This document shows, piece after piece, positions 24,460 through 36,487 of a stretch of 64,000 nucleotides of DNA. A program made the translations under genes and the position numbers. The DNA comes from Delphinapterus leucas (lineage: Eukaryota > Chordata > Mammalia > Artiodactyla > Monodontidae): positions 5,132,901 through 5,196,900 of the forward strand of contig NW_022098043.1 of assembly GCF_002288925.2 (NCBI RefSeq). Reading direction: 5' to 3'. A model generated the notes under the pieces. The model was not told the origin of the DNA, ran no database searches, and worked only from the letters and a program-made list of their open reading frames with translations. Each line of letters begins with the position of its first letter. The stretch's first letter is position 1.

Positions 24460-25064
24460 TGTACTTCTAGAAAATGCTCAGAATACAGCTTGCTCTGGAA
24501 TGGAAGGTAGCCACTCTTCTGAGTCCAGGCTATCATCGGCCTAGTAAACTTGCACATATATTCTTAATGCCAGTTAGAAAGGGAGCAAAGAAAAACTAGA
24601 CTATAAATATAGTGTCCCATACGTGGGGTTATTTTCAGAGGGATCCTGCCCACAAGGGTATTCCTGCAGTGAGAGCGTACTGCTAAGAGGCAGAAGCTGA
24701 GGGCGCTTCTGCAGGAGCCAGCCTAAGGAGGAGCACAGCCCACTGCAAAGAAATTACAACCAGGTGAACTCACGAACAGGAGCTCCTGAAGGACCCCCAA
24801 AAGTGCCCCCAAGAGCAAAAGAGGCAGCTTTTGATATTCATCATGCCGGGAAAACATGAAGCCATCTGACAAGAGCTCTGATCCAGAAGGAACTTTCCTG
24901 CTCTCCTTTACACCTCTTCTTCTGTGACTGAAATCTCAGAGATGTCAAAAGCTATATAGTTAGCAAGCTGCAGAAGGAGAAATAAGGAAGAAGAGAGCAT
25001 CAACTCTCAACCAAGTTCAGAGTTCTGATTATAACCAGGACTGACCAGTTTTAATTACTGAGTT
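24460..25064. other. Unassigned intergenic sequence
   Basis: No repeat family or coding exon is recognised between the MIR and the RPL22L1 retrocopy. Confidence 0.4.
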
Positions 25065-25202
25065 AAAACTGAGTTTAGGATCGCGCTGCTGGCGTGCAAG
25101 ATGGCGGTGAAGAAAGACAAGAAGCCTAAGAAGTCAACCTGGAAGTTTAATTTGGACCTTACTCATCCAGTAGAAGATGGAACTTTTGATTCTGGAAATT
25201 TT

Positions 25203-25269
25203 GATACCTTCCCTAGTGAATATCTAGGGTTTTCTTCCCTAGTGTGGCATTTTTTCTGTTTTAAAATAG
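25203..25269 (+). other. 67-nt intron-like segment retained in the RPL22L1 retrocopy
   Basis: The normal coding order Gly-Asn-Phe-Glu-Gln-Phe is interrupted exactly between Phe and Glu by 67 nt that end ctgttttaaaatag, a plausible 3' splice site. The parent mRNA therefore probably used an upstream acceptor and kept the end of the intron. Such alternative 3' splice-site use is known for RPL22L1. Confidence 0.75.
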
Positions 25270-25715
25270 GAACAGTTTCTACGGGAGAAGGTTAAAGTGA
25301 ATGGAAAAACTGGAAATCTTGGGAACGTCGTTCACATTGAACGCTTCAAGAATAAAATCACAGTTGTTTCTGAGAAGGTTCTCTAAAAGGTGTTTGAAAT
25401 ACCTTACCAAGAAATACCTTCAAAAGAACAATCTTCGTGATTGGCTCCGTGTGGTTGCATCTGACAAGGAGACTTATGAACTTCGTTACTTCCAGATTAG
25501 TCAAGATGAAGATAGATCCGAGTCTGAGGACTAGATGAAGCCGTCTCTTTCAGGGTTTTGCTTGCTAACAAAACAAATGAAGTATACAAGAGAAACATCT
25601 TGAAGTGGACCTTTAGTTTATCCGTGAATAAAAAAATTACTCTGTATGTTAAGCATTCATCTCTTTGATTTAAGTGTATGCTGTTTATATGGTGCTGGCT
25701 TTCCTTTAATACTTT

Positions 25716-26062
25716 AAAAAAATTTTTTGTTGGAGTGTAGTTTATTTACAATGTTTTGTTGGTTTCGGGTATACAGCAAGGTGAATCAGTTATACACATG
25801 CACTCCTTTTCTTTTTTAAGATTCTTTTCCCATATAGGCCATTACAGAGTATTGAGTAGGGTTCCCTGTGCGATACAGCAGGTTCTTATTAGTTATCTGT
25901 TTTATGTATAGTAGGATGTACATGTCAGTCCCAATCTCCCAGTTTATCCCCCCACCCCGCCACCGCCCTTATCCCCTGGTAACCATAAGTTTGTTTTCTA
26001 CATCTGTTACTCTACTTCTGTTTTGTAAATAAGTTCATTTGTACTCCTCTGTTGTTGTTTTT
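25716..26062 (-). mobile_element. L1 3' end, antisense, inside the RPL22L1 retrocopy
   Basis: Cetartiodactyl L1 3' UTR in reverse ('tagtttatttacaatgtttt', 'cattacagagtattgagtag') is flanked by tttaatacttt at 25705-25715 and 26063-26073. It is younger than the pseudogene. Confidence 0.93.
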
Positions 26063-27710
26063 TTTAATACTTTCTGTAAGCAGTATTTAAATAGCCTATA
26101 GCTAGTGGAATTTCTTCCAGGATTTCTGAAGTGTACTACTTTTACAAATGTCCTTCAGTTAAAGTATATAGTGAAAAAATGAAGCACAATTTTGGGTATA
26201 ACTTTATATAATAAAATATTTAAATTCTCTTGACAGTCTCAAAAAAAAAATTGAGTTTAAAATGTAAAGTGACCGCAGAATTCTATTACCCAAAAGAAAG
26301 GATGGTAATATAAAATAACAACTGGTGTAGCACAGACAACATCCAATCAGACATTTGACCAATCAAAATTAGACAGCCAGTAGGGCCATTGGCTAAATGT
26401 CAGTCCTGCCTACGAGTAAGCAAAAAGGTCACTTCCCCATGAAAATGGGTGTTTTGACTGGAAAAGAACTATCAACCTGAACAGATTTAAAAGAATAAGT
26501 TTATGTACCTAATAACAGACAATCAAATGTATGAAGCAAAAATTGATAGAACTGAAGGGAGAAATGGATATTTCTACAACAATAGTTGGAGACTTCAATA
26601 TGCCATTCTCATTAAAAGATAGAACAACCAGATGGAATATAAGTAAAGAAATAGAGGACTTGAACAACACAATAAACCAACCAGATCTAACACATATACA
26701 GGACACTCTACCCAAGAACAACAGCACACACATTCTTCTCAAATGCACATGGGACATTCTCCAGTATAAACCATATTTTAGGTCACAAATTAAGTCTAAA
26801 TATATTTTAAAATATGGATATCATTTAAAGTATCTTCTCTGACCACAACAGGATGCAGTCAGAAGTAATAACAGAAGGAAAAGTGGAAAAATCACAAAAT
26901 TGTGGAAATTAAACAACACACTCTTAAACAATCAGTGGGTCAAATATGTCACAAGGGAAATTAGAAACTACTTAAAACCAAATGAAAATGAGAGCACAAC
27001 ATCCCGAAACTTTTGCAATGCAGCAAAAACAGTGCTAAGGGAGAAATGTGTATGTATAAACACTAAAAACAAGAAATATCTCAAATCAACAATCTAGCTT
27101 TACTACTTAAGGAACTAGAGAAAGAGCAAACTAAGCTCAAAGGTAGCAGAAGAAAGGCAATAATAAAGATTCAAACAGAGATAAATAAAATAGAGAATAG
27201 AAAAACAACAGAGAAAATCAACAAAAGTTGGTTCTTTAAAAAGAAATTCAACAAAATTGACAAATTAGCGATAGTGACTAAGAAAAAAAGAGAGGATTCA
27301 AATTACTCAAAATCTGGAATGAAAGTTGAGACATTACTACCAATTCTACCAAAATAAAAAGATTATGAGAGTACTATGAACAACTGTACTCCAACAAATT
27401 GGGTAAAACCTAGATGAGATGGAAGCATTTCTAGAAATATATAGCCTACCAAGACTGCGTCGAAAAGCAATGGAAAATCTGACTGGACCTATAATTAGTA
27501 AGGAGATTAAATCAGTAATCAAAATCTGACAAAGAAAAAGCTTTGGCCTAATGGCTTCACTGGTGGATTCTACCAACATTTAAGAAGAACTAACACCAAT
27601 CCTTCTCAAAATTTTCCCAAAAATTGAAGAGGAGGGAACATTTCCTAACTCATTTTATAACACTCTGCTACCAAAGCCAACAAAGACACGACAAGAAAAG
27701 AAAACTACAG

Positions 27711-27920
27711 GGCTTCCCTGGTGGCGCAGTGGTTGAGACTCCGCCTGCCGATGCAGGGGACGGCGGGTTCGTGCCCCGGTCTGGGAAGATCCCACATGCC
27801 GCGGAGCGGCTAGGCCCGTGAGCCATGGCCGCTGGGCCTGCGTGTCCAGAGCCTGTGCTCCGCAACGGGAGAGGCCACAACAGTGAGAGGCCCGTGTACC
27901 GCAAAGAAAAAAAAAGAAAA
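27711..27920 (+). mobile_element. Compact CHR-type SINE nested in L1
   Basis: The head 'ggcttccctggtggcgcagt' is followed by the short tail form with 'gtgagaggcccgtgtaccgc' and A-rich end. The duplication agaaaactacag is at 27699-27710 and 27921-27932. Confidence 0.96.
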
Positions 27921-29168
27921 AGAAAACTACAGACCAATATCCCTTATGAATATTAATACAAAAACTCTCAACAAAATACTATCAAACCGAATTCAACAGC
28001 ATAGTAAAGGGATTATATACACCATGACCAAATGGAATTCATTCCTGATATGCAAGAATGGTTCAACATACAGAAAATTGATCAATGTAATACACCACTT
28101 GAAGGTAAAAACCACATGATCATTTCAACTAATGCAGAAAAAGCATTTGACAAAATAAAACACTCAAAAAACTAGGAATAGAAAGAAACTACCTCAACAT
28201 AATAAAAGTCATGTATGAAAAACCCACAGCAGACATCATGCTCAATGGTGAAAGAGTGAAAGCTTTTCCTCTAAGAACAGGAAAAGGCAAGGATGCTCAG
28301 TTTTGCCATTTCTATTAAACATAGTCCCGAAGTCCTATACAGTGCAATTAAGCAAGAAAAAGAAATAAAAGTCATCCATATTGGAAAAGAAGTAAAATTA
28401 TCTGTTTGCAGATGCTATGATTTTATGTGTAGAAAACCCTAAAATTCCACCAAAATCAATTAGAACTAATAAACAAATTTGACAAAGTAGCATAATAAAA
28501 AGTCAACACCCCCAAATCAGTTGCATTTCTATAAACTAACAATGAACAATATGAAAAGGAAATTAAGAAAACAACTCTATTTATAATAGTATCAAAAAGA
28601 ATAAAATACTTAGTAATTAATTTAACCAAGGAGGTGAAAGTCTTGTTCAATAAAAACTAAAATAAAAAATTTTTAAATGCTAGAAGAAATTAAAGAAGAC
28701 ATAAATAAGTGGAAAGTCACCAGTGTTCACGGATTGGAAGACTTAATATTGTTAAGATGTCAGTAGTACTCAGTGATCTATACACTCAGTGCAATCCCTA
28801 TCAGTAACCCAATGACATTTGTTTTCAGACAGAAAAATCCATCCTAAAATTCATATGGGTCCCAAGGGACCCTGAACAGCCAAAAGAAGCTTGAAAACAG
28901 AAGAAGAAAGTTGGAGTCTCACACTTTCTGATCTCAATACTTACTGCAAAGCTACAGTAATCAAAACAATGGGAAACTGGCATAAACATAGACACACAGA
29001 TCCATGGAATGGAATAAAGAGCCTAGAAATAAACCCTCAGATATATGGTCACGTGATTTCCAACAAGGGTGCCAAGACCGTTCAGTGGAGAGAGGACAGT
29101 CTTTTCAACAAATGTGCTAGGAAAACTGAATATCCACAAGCAGAAGTATGAAGTTGGACTCTCATTTT

Positions 29169-29549
29169 TTTTTTTTAAAGAATCCCACTCTTTCTTTTTT
29201 TTTTTTTTTAATATCCTCAAGGTTATTTATTTATTTATTTATTTATTTTTGACTGAGTTGGGTCTTCTTTGCTGTGCGTGGGCTTTCTCTAGTTGCAGTA
29301 AGCGGGGCTACTCTTCGTTGCAGTGCATGGGCTTCTCATTGTGGTGGCTTCTCTTGTTGCAGAGCCCCGGCTCTAGGTGCGCAGGCTTCAGCAGTTGTGG
29401 CTCAGGGGCTCTAGAGCACAGTCTCAGTAGTTGTGGCACACAGGCTTAGTTGTTCCGCGGCATGTGGGATCTTCCCGGACCAGGGCTCAAACCTGTGTCC
29501 TCTTCACTGGCAGGCGGATTCTTAACCACTGTGCCACCAGGGAAGTCCC
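29169..29549 (-). mobile_element. CHR-2-like SINE, antisense, nested in L1
   Basis: A complete antisense copy with an (ATTT)n tail at 29,222-29,250. The duplication tggactctcatttt is at 29155-29168 and 29550-29563. Confidence 0.96.
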
Positions 29550-29590
29550 TGGACTCTCATTTTATCCCATATACAAAAAAATAACCCCAG

Positions 29591-29800
29591 AGCTTCCCTG
29601 GTGGCGCAGTGGTTGAGGGTCCGCCTGCCAATGCAGGGGACGCGGGTTCGTGCCCCGGTCCGGGAAGATCCCACATGCCGCAGAGCGGCTGGGCCCGTGA
29701 GCCCTGGCCGCTGAGCCTGCGCGTCCGGAGGCTGTGCTCCGCAACGGGAGAGGCTACAACAGTGAGAGGCCCGCGTACCGCAAAAAGAAAAAAAAAAAAA
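29591..29800 (+). mobile_element. Compact CHR-type SINE nested in L1, 42 bp from the previous SINE
   Basis: The head 'gcttccctggtggcgcagtg' leads to 'gtgagaggcccgcgtaccgc' plus an A-tail. L1 text resumes at 'aaatgcatcaaag'. Confidence 0.95.
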
Positions 29801-30480
29801 AAAAACCCAAATGCATCAAAGACCTAAACATAAGAACTAAAACTCTTAAGGAAACATGACACAAGATTTAGATTTGTCAGTGATGTGTTGGATTATGACA
29901 CCAAAGACACAGACAACAAAAGAAAAGCTGAGCAAATTGGACTTCACGAAAACTAAAAACTTTTGTGCCTCAAAGGACACTATCAACAGAGTGAAATGGC
30001 AACCTATCGAATGGGAGAAAATATTTGCACATCATATATCTGATACGAGATTAATATCCAGAATATATAAAAAACTCCTAGAAACCAACGACGACAAAAT
30101 GACCCAATTCAAAAATGGACAAAGAAGTTGAATAGATATTTCTCCAGAGAAGATATACAGATTGCCAATAAGTATATGAAAAAGATGGTCTACATCACAA
30201 ATCATTAGGGAATTGCAAGACAAAACCACAATGAGATACCTCTTCACAAACATTAGGATGGCTATTATAAAAACAAAAACAGAAAAGCAAAAAATAATAA
30301 GTGTTGGTGAGGATGCAGAGATATTGAAACCCTTGTGCGTTGCTGGTAGGAATGCAAATTGGCACGGCCACTGTGGAAAAGAGTATGATGGCTCCTAAAA
30401 TAATTAAAAATATAATTACCATACGGTTCATCAATTCCACTTCTGGGTACATACCCAAAAGAATTTAAAGTGGGGTCTCA

Positions 30481-30594
30481 GGAACTTCACTGGCGGTCCA
30501 GTGGTTAAGACTCCTCGCTTCCACTGCACCGGGTGCAGGTTCGATCCCTGGTCAGGGAGCTAAGATCCCACGTGCCCGCGGCACGGCCAAAAAC
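30481..30594 (+). mobile_element. Short tRNA-derived SINE nested in L1
   Basis: 'ggaacttcactggcggtcca', then 'ggttcgatccctggtcaggg' (B-box region) and 'gcggcacggccaaaaac'. This is the short form without the long CHR tail. Confidence 0.9.
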
Positions 30595-31159
30595 AGATTA
30601 TTTTTTACACCCCTGTTCACAGCAACATTATTCAAAATAGCTAAAACATGGAAGCAACTCACGTGTCTATTGATGTGTGAATGGGTAAGCAAAGTGTGGC
30701 ATATACATACGATAACACTATTCCACCTTAAAAGGGCAGGAAATTTTGACAGATGCCACAACATGGTTGAAACTTGAAGATATTATGCTAAGTGAAATAA
30801 GCTAATCACCGAAAGATAAATACTGTATGATTCCACTTATATGAAGTTCCTTGAGTAGTCAAACTCATAGAGACAGAAAGTATAATGGTGCTTACCAGGG
30901 GCTGGGAAGAGGGAGAATGGGGAATTATTGTTTAATGAGTATAGAGTTTCACATGATCTTGTGAACTATACTTCAATAAAAACAAACAAACAGAAAGTGC
31001 ACATAGAGTTTCAGCTTTGCAAGATGAAAATGTGCTGGAGATGCTGATGGTAGCACAACAATATGAATGGACTTAATCACTGAACTACACACCTAAAAAT
31101 GGTTAAGTTGGTAAATTTTAAGGTATGTGAATTTTACCACAGTAAAAAAAAAAAAAAGA

Positions 31160-32055
31160 AGAAGAAGTAAAAAAGTAAAATAAAGATACTTCTTTATAGC
31201 ATGGATCTTCTTTTTCAACATACTATGATACTGAGACCTATCCCTGACATATGGGGTCTGGGGCAAGGGTGCAGATGGAGACCCACATATCGTTTGTCTA
31301 ATTATTTAAATGGGAAAAACTAAAAATCATTTAAATAAAAGATGTCCTATCTTAGTACCTTGTCAAATTTACATTCATAACGACAAAATCAACCACAAAC
31401 CTTCATGTCATTTGGATGCAATTGCCCTATGTTTCAAGATCACGGGGCAAGAGATGTGGAAAGCATTTCCCTGGGGCCTGAACAGTGTTAATCATTAAGA
31501 GTCGATGTTGAGGGTTGTCTTGTACCAGCACTGGATGCCGGAAGTGCCCGTGTGTTCTTGCCACGCAAAGCAACCCGTATGAGCAGACAGTCCTGGAACT
31601 CCTATGACTGGCAAAATTAGGTTTATTTAGATAGTCCGGTTTTCATTCCTGTGTTCATTCATTTTGAGATAGGATGATAATCACCTCTTCATGTATTTCA
31701 TTCTTAACAATTCTTTTTGTCATTTGATTTTGAGCTTTCATTTTTTTCTCTTATTCAATAAATAAGAAAGAAGCTCAGGGTCTTCCCATGACCGCGATGA
31801 GGAGTCAGCCCGTCATTTCAATAATGGATGTGGGGAAGGATCCACTTCCAAAGTCACTCACCTAGCTGTCCACAGGCCTCAGGTTCTTCCTGGCTGTTGG
31901 CTGAAAACTTCGTTTCCTTGCCACGGGAGCTTCTCCGCAGGACAGCACACCATACGGCAATATTTTCCTTCAGGGTGAGTTGAAGTGGGAGAGCAAGCAA
32001 GATGGAAGTCACAGTCTTTTTTAAACCTAATCTCAGAAGTAACATCCCACCACTG
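31160..32055. other. Unassigned sequence between the two opposed L1 copies
   Basis: A short (GAA)n/A-rich tract follows the L1 tail. The rest shows no recognised gene or repeat. Confidence 0.4.
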
Positions 32056-32056
32056 T

Positions 32057-33560
32057 TTTCGTATTGTGGTAAAATATACATAACATAAAATTGACCAACT
32101 TAACCACTTTTAGGTGTACAGTTCAGTGGCATTAAGTGCATTCACACTGGTGTGAGACCATCACCACTACCCATCTACAGAACTTTTTCATCTTCCCGAA
32201 CTGAAACTCTGTTCTCATTAAACACTAACTCCCCATGTTCCCCTCCCCCCAGCCCCTGATAACCGCCATTCAGGTTTCTGTCTCTATGATTTTGACGACT
32301 CTCGGTACCTCGTTGAAGTGGAATCATATATTTTCCCTCTGTGTCCAGCTTATTTCACTTAGCATAACATCATCAAGGTTCATCCATGTGGTAATATGTA
32401 TTAGAATTTCCATTCTTTTTTAAGACAGTAATATTCCACTGGTAAGGATAAACCACATTTTCTCTATCCATTCTCCTGTAGATGGACATTTGGGTTATTT
32501 CTACCTTTTGGCTATTGTGAATAATGCTACTATGAGCATGGGTGTAACAGCTATCTGTTCAAGTCCCTGCTTTCAACTATTGTTTTATAGCCACAAGTGG
32601 AATTGATGAACCGTATGGTAATTATATTTAAAGAATTTTCAGGAACCACTGTTCTGTTTTCCATAGCAGCTGCACAGTTTTATACTCTCATCAGCACTAC
32701 ACGAGTGTGCCAATTTCTCCACACCGTTGCCAACACTCGTTATTTTCCGGGTTTTTTTGTTTTTGTTTTATATTAACCATCCTAATGGTTGTGAAAGGGT
32801 ATCTCATTGTGGTTTTGTCTTGCAATTCCCTAATGATCTGTGAGGTAGACCATCTTTTTCATATGCTTATTGGCAATCTGTATATCTTCTCTGGAGAAGT
32901 ACCTATTCAACTTCTTTGCCCATTTCTGAATTGGGTCATTTTGTCACTGTTGATTTTTAGGAGTTCTTTATATATTCTGGATATTAATCTCGTATCAGAT
33001 ATATGATGGGCAAATATTTTCTCCCATTCGATAGGTTGCCATTTCACTCTGTTGATAGTGTCCTTTGAGGCACAAAATTTTTAGTTTTCATGAAGTCCAG
33101 TTTGCTTATTTTTTCTTCTGTTGTCTGTGTCTTTGGTGTCATAATCCAACACGTCTTTGCCAAATCTGACATGGTGAAGCTCTTGTTGCATGTTTCCTTA
33201 AGAGTTTTAGCTCTTATGTTTAGGTCTTTGATGCATTTTGGGGTTATTTTATGTATATGGTATAAAATGAGAGTCCAACTTCATACTTTTGCTTGTGGAT
33301 ATTCAGTTTTCCTAGGACATTTGTTGAAAAGACTGTCCTCTCTCCACTGAATGGTCTTGGCACCCTTGTTGGAAATCATGTGACCATATATGTGAGGGTT
33401 TATTTCTAGGCTCTCTGTTCTATTCCATGGATCTGTATGTCTGTGTTTATGCCAGTTTCCCATTGTTTTGATTACTGTAGCTTTGTAGTAAGTATTGAAA
33501 TCAGAAAGTGTGAGATATCCAACTTTGTTCTTCCATGATTGTTTTGGCTACTCAGGGTCC
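32057..33560 (-). mobile_element. Old L1 3' portion, antisense
   Basis: The reverse complement of an L1M 3' UTR ('ggtaaaatatacataacata', 'cacttagcataacatcatca') runs into ORF2. The stretch 32,700-33,480 is the complement of 28,930-30,270 in the other L1, for example 'ctatcgaatgggagaaaata' in the forward copy at 30,005. It forms a long inverted repeat with it. Confidence 0.9.
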
Positions 33561-33650
33561 CTAACATCTCACCACTTTTGCTATATTCTGTTTATTGGAA
33601 GCTAGTCACTGAGTCCAGCCCACAGTCAAGAGGAGGAAAGGATGTAAATA

Positions 33651-34000
33651 CAGTTTTCTCTCAGTATATGCAGGGGGTTGGTCCCAGGACCCCCTCAGAT
33701 ACCAAAATCTGTGGATGTTCAACTTCCTTGTATAAAATGGCATAGTAGTGGCTTATAACCGAGGCACACCCTCCCATATACTTTAAATCGCCTCTAGATT
33801 ACTTATAACACCTAATACAATGTAAATCTTATGTAAATAGTGTAAGCACAATGTAAATGCTATGTAAATTGTTGCCTGCTTGTGGCAAATTTAAGTTTTC
33901 CTTTTTGAAACTTTCTGGAATTTTTTCCCCCTGCAATATTTTCAATCTGTGGTTGGCTGAATCTAGGGATGCAGAACCCATGGATACAGAGGGCTGACTG
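33651..34000 (+). mobile_element. Tigger-like non-autonomous DNA transposon (MER2-type)
   Basis: The 350-bp element starts cagttttctctcagtatatg and ends cagagggctgactg, with partly complementary termini and TA on each side (33649-33650, 34001-34002). The internal text 'ggtcccaggaccccctcaga' is characteristic of this TcMar-Tigger family. Confidence 0.8.
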
Positions 34001-34054
34001 TACCAGGATGCAGGGGTTACTGGGAGCCATTTTAGGGGCTGCCTACCAGAAGAG

Positions 34055-34300
34055 CTAACATTTACTGAGGATTTAATATACTAAGCCACGTATATGTACA
34101 TATACTCATTTAATCCTGACAATAACCCTGGAAATCTTTAACTATGATTAGACCTAGTTTGTACTGGAAGGCATTGAGGTTTAAACAGATTAAACTGTTT
34201 ACCTATGGCCCCACAGCTACAAAATGATGGGGTTGAGATTCAAACCCAGCCTGTCTGATTCCAAAGCTGTTGTTTTTAGCTGTTGTACTATCCATGCACA
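34055..34300 (-). repeat. MIR SINE, antisense
   Basis: 'actcatttaatcctgacaat', 'ggttgagattcaaaccc' and 'agcctgtctgattccaaagc' follow MIR antisense. Confidence 0.85.
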
Positions 34301-34599
34301 CTTGGCTGTTTCAATAGCTCAGGTGAATGTAAAATGTTATTGGTTATAATTTAGAGCTTAAATTTACAATTGCCAAAAGTCTCAGATGACTGTTCATGAG
34401 CAGAAGAATGAGCTCTTTCACCTGCATTTAGCACTCGTCAAATGAATCCTATTTTGGTTCAGTGTCAACTTGTTAAGGAAGTTCGCTACTCACTGCGGAA
34501 AATGAGTGACAAGCCCACTAACACAAACATGTTGAAGAATTTCTCTTCTTGCTACACTGGAAATGGTATAGGCTCTCCAGACTTCTTCTTTTCTTTTCT

Positions 34600-34939
34600 T
34601 TTTTTTTACTTTTCTTTTAAAATTATTTTTTATTTATTTTTTTGGCTGCGTTGGGTCTTCGTTGCTGCACACGGGCTTTCTCTAGTTGTGGCGAGCAGGG
34701 GCCACTCTTCGTTGCCATGCACGGGCCTATTGTGGTGGCTTCTCTTGTTGCAGAGCACAGGCTCTAGGCACATGGGCTCAGTAGTTGTGGCTTGCGGGCT
34801 CTATAGCACAGGCTCAGCAGTTGTGGCACACGGGCTTAGTTGCTCCGCGGCATGTGGGATCTTCCCAGACCAGGGCTCAAACCCATGTCCCCTGCATTGG
34901 CAGGCGGATTCTTAACCACTGAGCCACCAGGGAAGCCCT
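34600..34939 (-). mobile_element. CHR-2-like SINE, antisense
   Basis: A complete antisense copy ending 'gagccaccagggaagccct'. It appears to have inserted into the tail of the next SINE. Confidence 0.93.
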
Positions 34940-35132
34940 CTTTTTTTTTTTTTAAATATTTATTTATTTGGTTGCACCACATCTTAGTTGCAGAAGGCAG
35001 GCTCCTTAGTTGTGGCATGGGAACTCTTAGTTGCAGCATGCATGTGGGATCTAGTTCCCTGACCAGGGATCGAACCAGGCCCCCTGCATTGAGAGCGCAG
35101 AGTCTTATCCACTGCGCCACCAGGGAAGTCCC
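34940..35132 (-). mobile_element. Older tRNA-derived SINE, antisense
   Basis: The T-run and ATTT tail are followed by 'ggttgcaccacatcttagtt' and 'ctgaccagggatcgaacc', ending 'ccaccagggaagtccc'. It is a different subfamily from the adjacent CHR-2-like copy. Confidence 0.88.
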
Positions 35133-35954
35133 AGTTCTCACGACTTCTATAAGAAGAACCTCAGCTTGAGGGAAGCTTTTGGACCTAACTTCATGGGCAG
35201 CTCATAACATCAAATCTCTCGAAGTTCCCCAGAGTTTCTGGATCAGGTCACACACAAGAGAACTTTGAAAAAACAGGTTTCCACAGAACCTCTGGGCCTG
35301 AGAGAGTTCTGCGTTCAAATAACTTCTCCCCCACCTCCTCCCCAGTCAGATTCTGCTGCTTGTGAACGGGGAAGGTCCTCTTCCTACCCTGAGGAATGTG
35401 TCCGGGAAAGTCTGCTGGAGCCATAAAAACTCTCTGCTTCTCTTTCTTCCCCTTCTGTTGAGACCGCATCTGCAAACTCTCAGTGAGAAAATGATACGTT
35501 GAGTTTTAAAGCCCAGGATAGAAAGCGTGGTTTAGAAGTGTTTCAGGAACACTGAGATTTTTTTTTATGTGTTTTTGAAAGGTGTTCTTGTTTTCATTAC
35601 ACTGTAATGAGCAGATATAATTGCCTTAGCCCTTCAGCTTAAACAAGGAATCCACTCCATCCACTCTTTTTTCCTGAGCTCCAATTCAGTCCTTGGAGCT
35701 GGATTGGATCCTTTGCGGGTGCAGCGATGAATGAGACATGGATCTTGCCTTTAAGGCATTTTGACAACAGGAGTGAGAAATGAGAGCAACTGTGTACACT
35801 GTACAGCAGAGCAAGCCAAGTGTTCTGAGGGAGCTACAAAGAACTATAAATAAGTTTCTTCACGTTTTGCACACAGCACTACTTTCACTTAGAGAAGCCC
35901 TTTCACTTACTTTCACAAGCTGTCCTTGAGTTCCGCCCCACCCCACTGGGTCAA
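35133..35954. other. Unassigned intergenic sequence
   Basis: No gene or clearly classifiable repeat is seen. Confidence 0.4.
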
Positions 35955-36185
35955 TACAATGTTAAGAGCACAAGCTCTGGAGTTGGACAGCCTGGTTTTG
36001 AATCCCAGCCCTGCCACTCAAATGATGCACAGCCTTGGGCAAGTATCTTAATGTCTCTGGGTCAGGTTCCTCACTGGGAAAATGGAGATGATAATCTCTA
36101 TCTCACTGGGTGGTTGTGAGGATTAAGGGAAGTGGTGTGTTTAAAGGGCTCAAAGCCCAGGAGGTACAGAGCATTTAATAACATT
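35955..36185 (+). repeat. MIR SINE
   Basis: 'aagagcacaagctctggagt' leads to 'gcccaggaggtacagagcat' in MIR order, including 'gggcaagtatcttaatgtct'. A partial antisense MIR follows at about 36,215-36,340. Confidence 0.9.
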
Positions 36186-36487
36186 AGCAGTTACAGCATT
36201 TCCCTTCCATAAATGAGGAGCCTGAGGTTTAGCTGACTTGGGCAAACTGACTTGCCCAGAATCATTCAGCTAGTAGCCAGTGGACCAGGGCTTGAACCCA
36301 AGAATTCTCACACCAAGTCCAATGCTCTTTCTGTTGTTCAGCAGCCTGAAAGCTATGGGAGTTCAGAACTTGACCCCAGGTCTGGGAAAAGGGGTTGGGG
36401 GTGGGGGCAATGGAAATCCAGGGAGGTTTCCTAAGACAGCGTGGAATGGAGATTGTCCTTGAGTTCCCGTATCAGAAAACCTTCATC

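Larger units (their letters stand above)
25078..26246 (+). pseudogene. RPL22L1P: RPL22L1 processed pseudogene
   Basis: This is a retrotransposed copy of RPL22L1, a paralogue of ribosomal protein L22. Recognisable segments are MAVKKDKKPKKSTWKFNLDL at 25,101 onward, THPVEDGTFDSGNF, and at the end [20 protein letters not shown] then QISQDED with a stop at 25,532-25,534. It is broken by a 67-nt extra segment (25203-25269) and by a 2-bp deletion near 25,376, so no frame spans it. Processed origin is shown by the absence of the other introns, an AATAAA at 26,210, a poly(A) tail from 26,241, and target duplications aaaactgagttta (25065-25077) and aaaattgagttta (26247-26259). An L1 fragment later inserted into its 3' UTR. 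Confidence 0.95.
26470..31155 (+). mobile_element. Old 5'-truncated L1 (ORF2 to 3' end) with nested SINEs
   Basis: Decayed L1 ORF2 is readable in pieces: endonuclease-domain text VVGDFNMPFSLKDRTTRW near 26,585, reverse-transcriptase text NTKTLNKILSNRIQ near 27,955, and C-terminal text WNGIKSLEINPQIYGHV near 29,010. It has many stops and frameshifts, so it is inactive. The 3' end near 31,120-31,155 ('gaattttaccacagtaaaaa') is of the L1M type. Four SINEs interrupt it (27,711; 29,169; 29,591; 30,481). ORF1 and the 5' UTR are missing. Confidence 0.93.

Noticed and set aside
25101..25534. Functional ribosomal protein gene
   Set aside because: A 67-nt insert and a 2-bp deletion break the frame, and poly(A) with flanking duplications shows it is a retrocopy.
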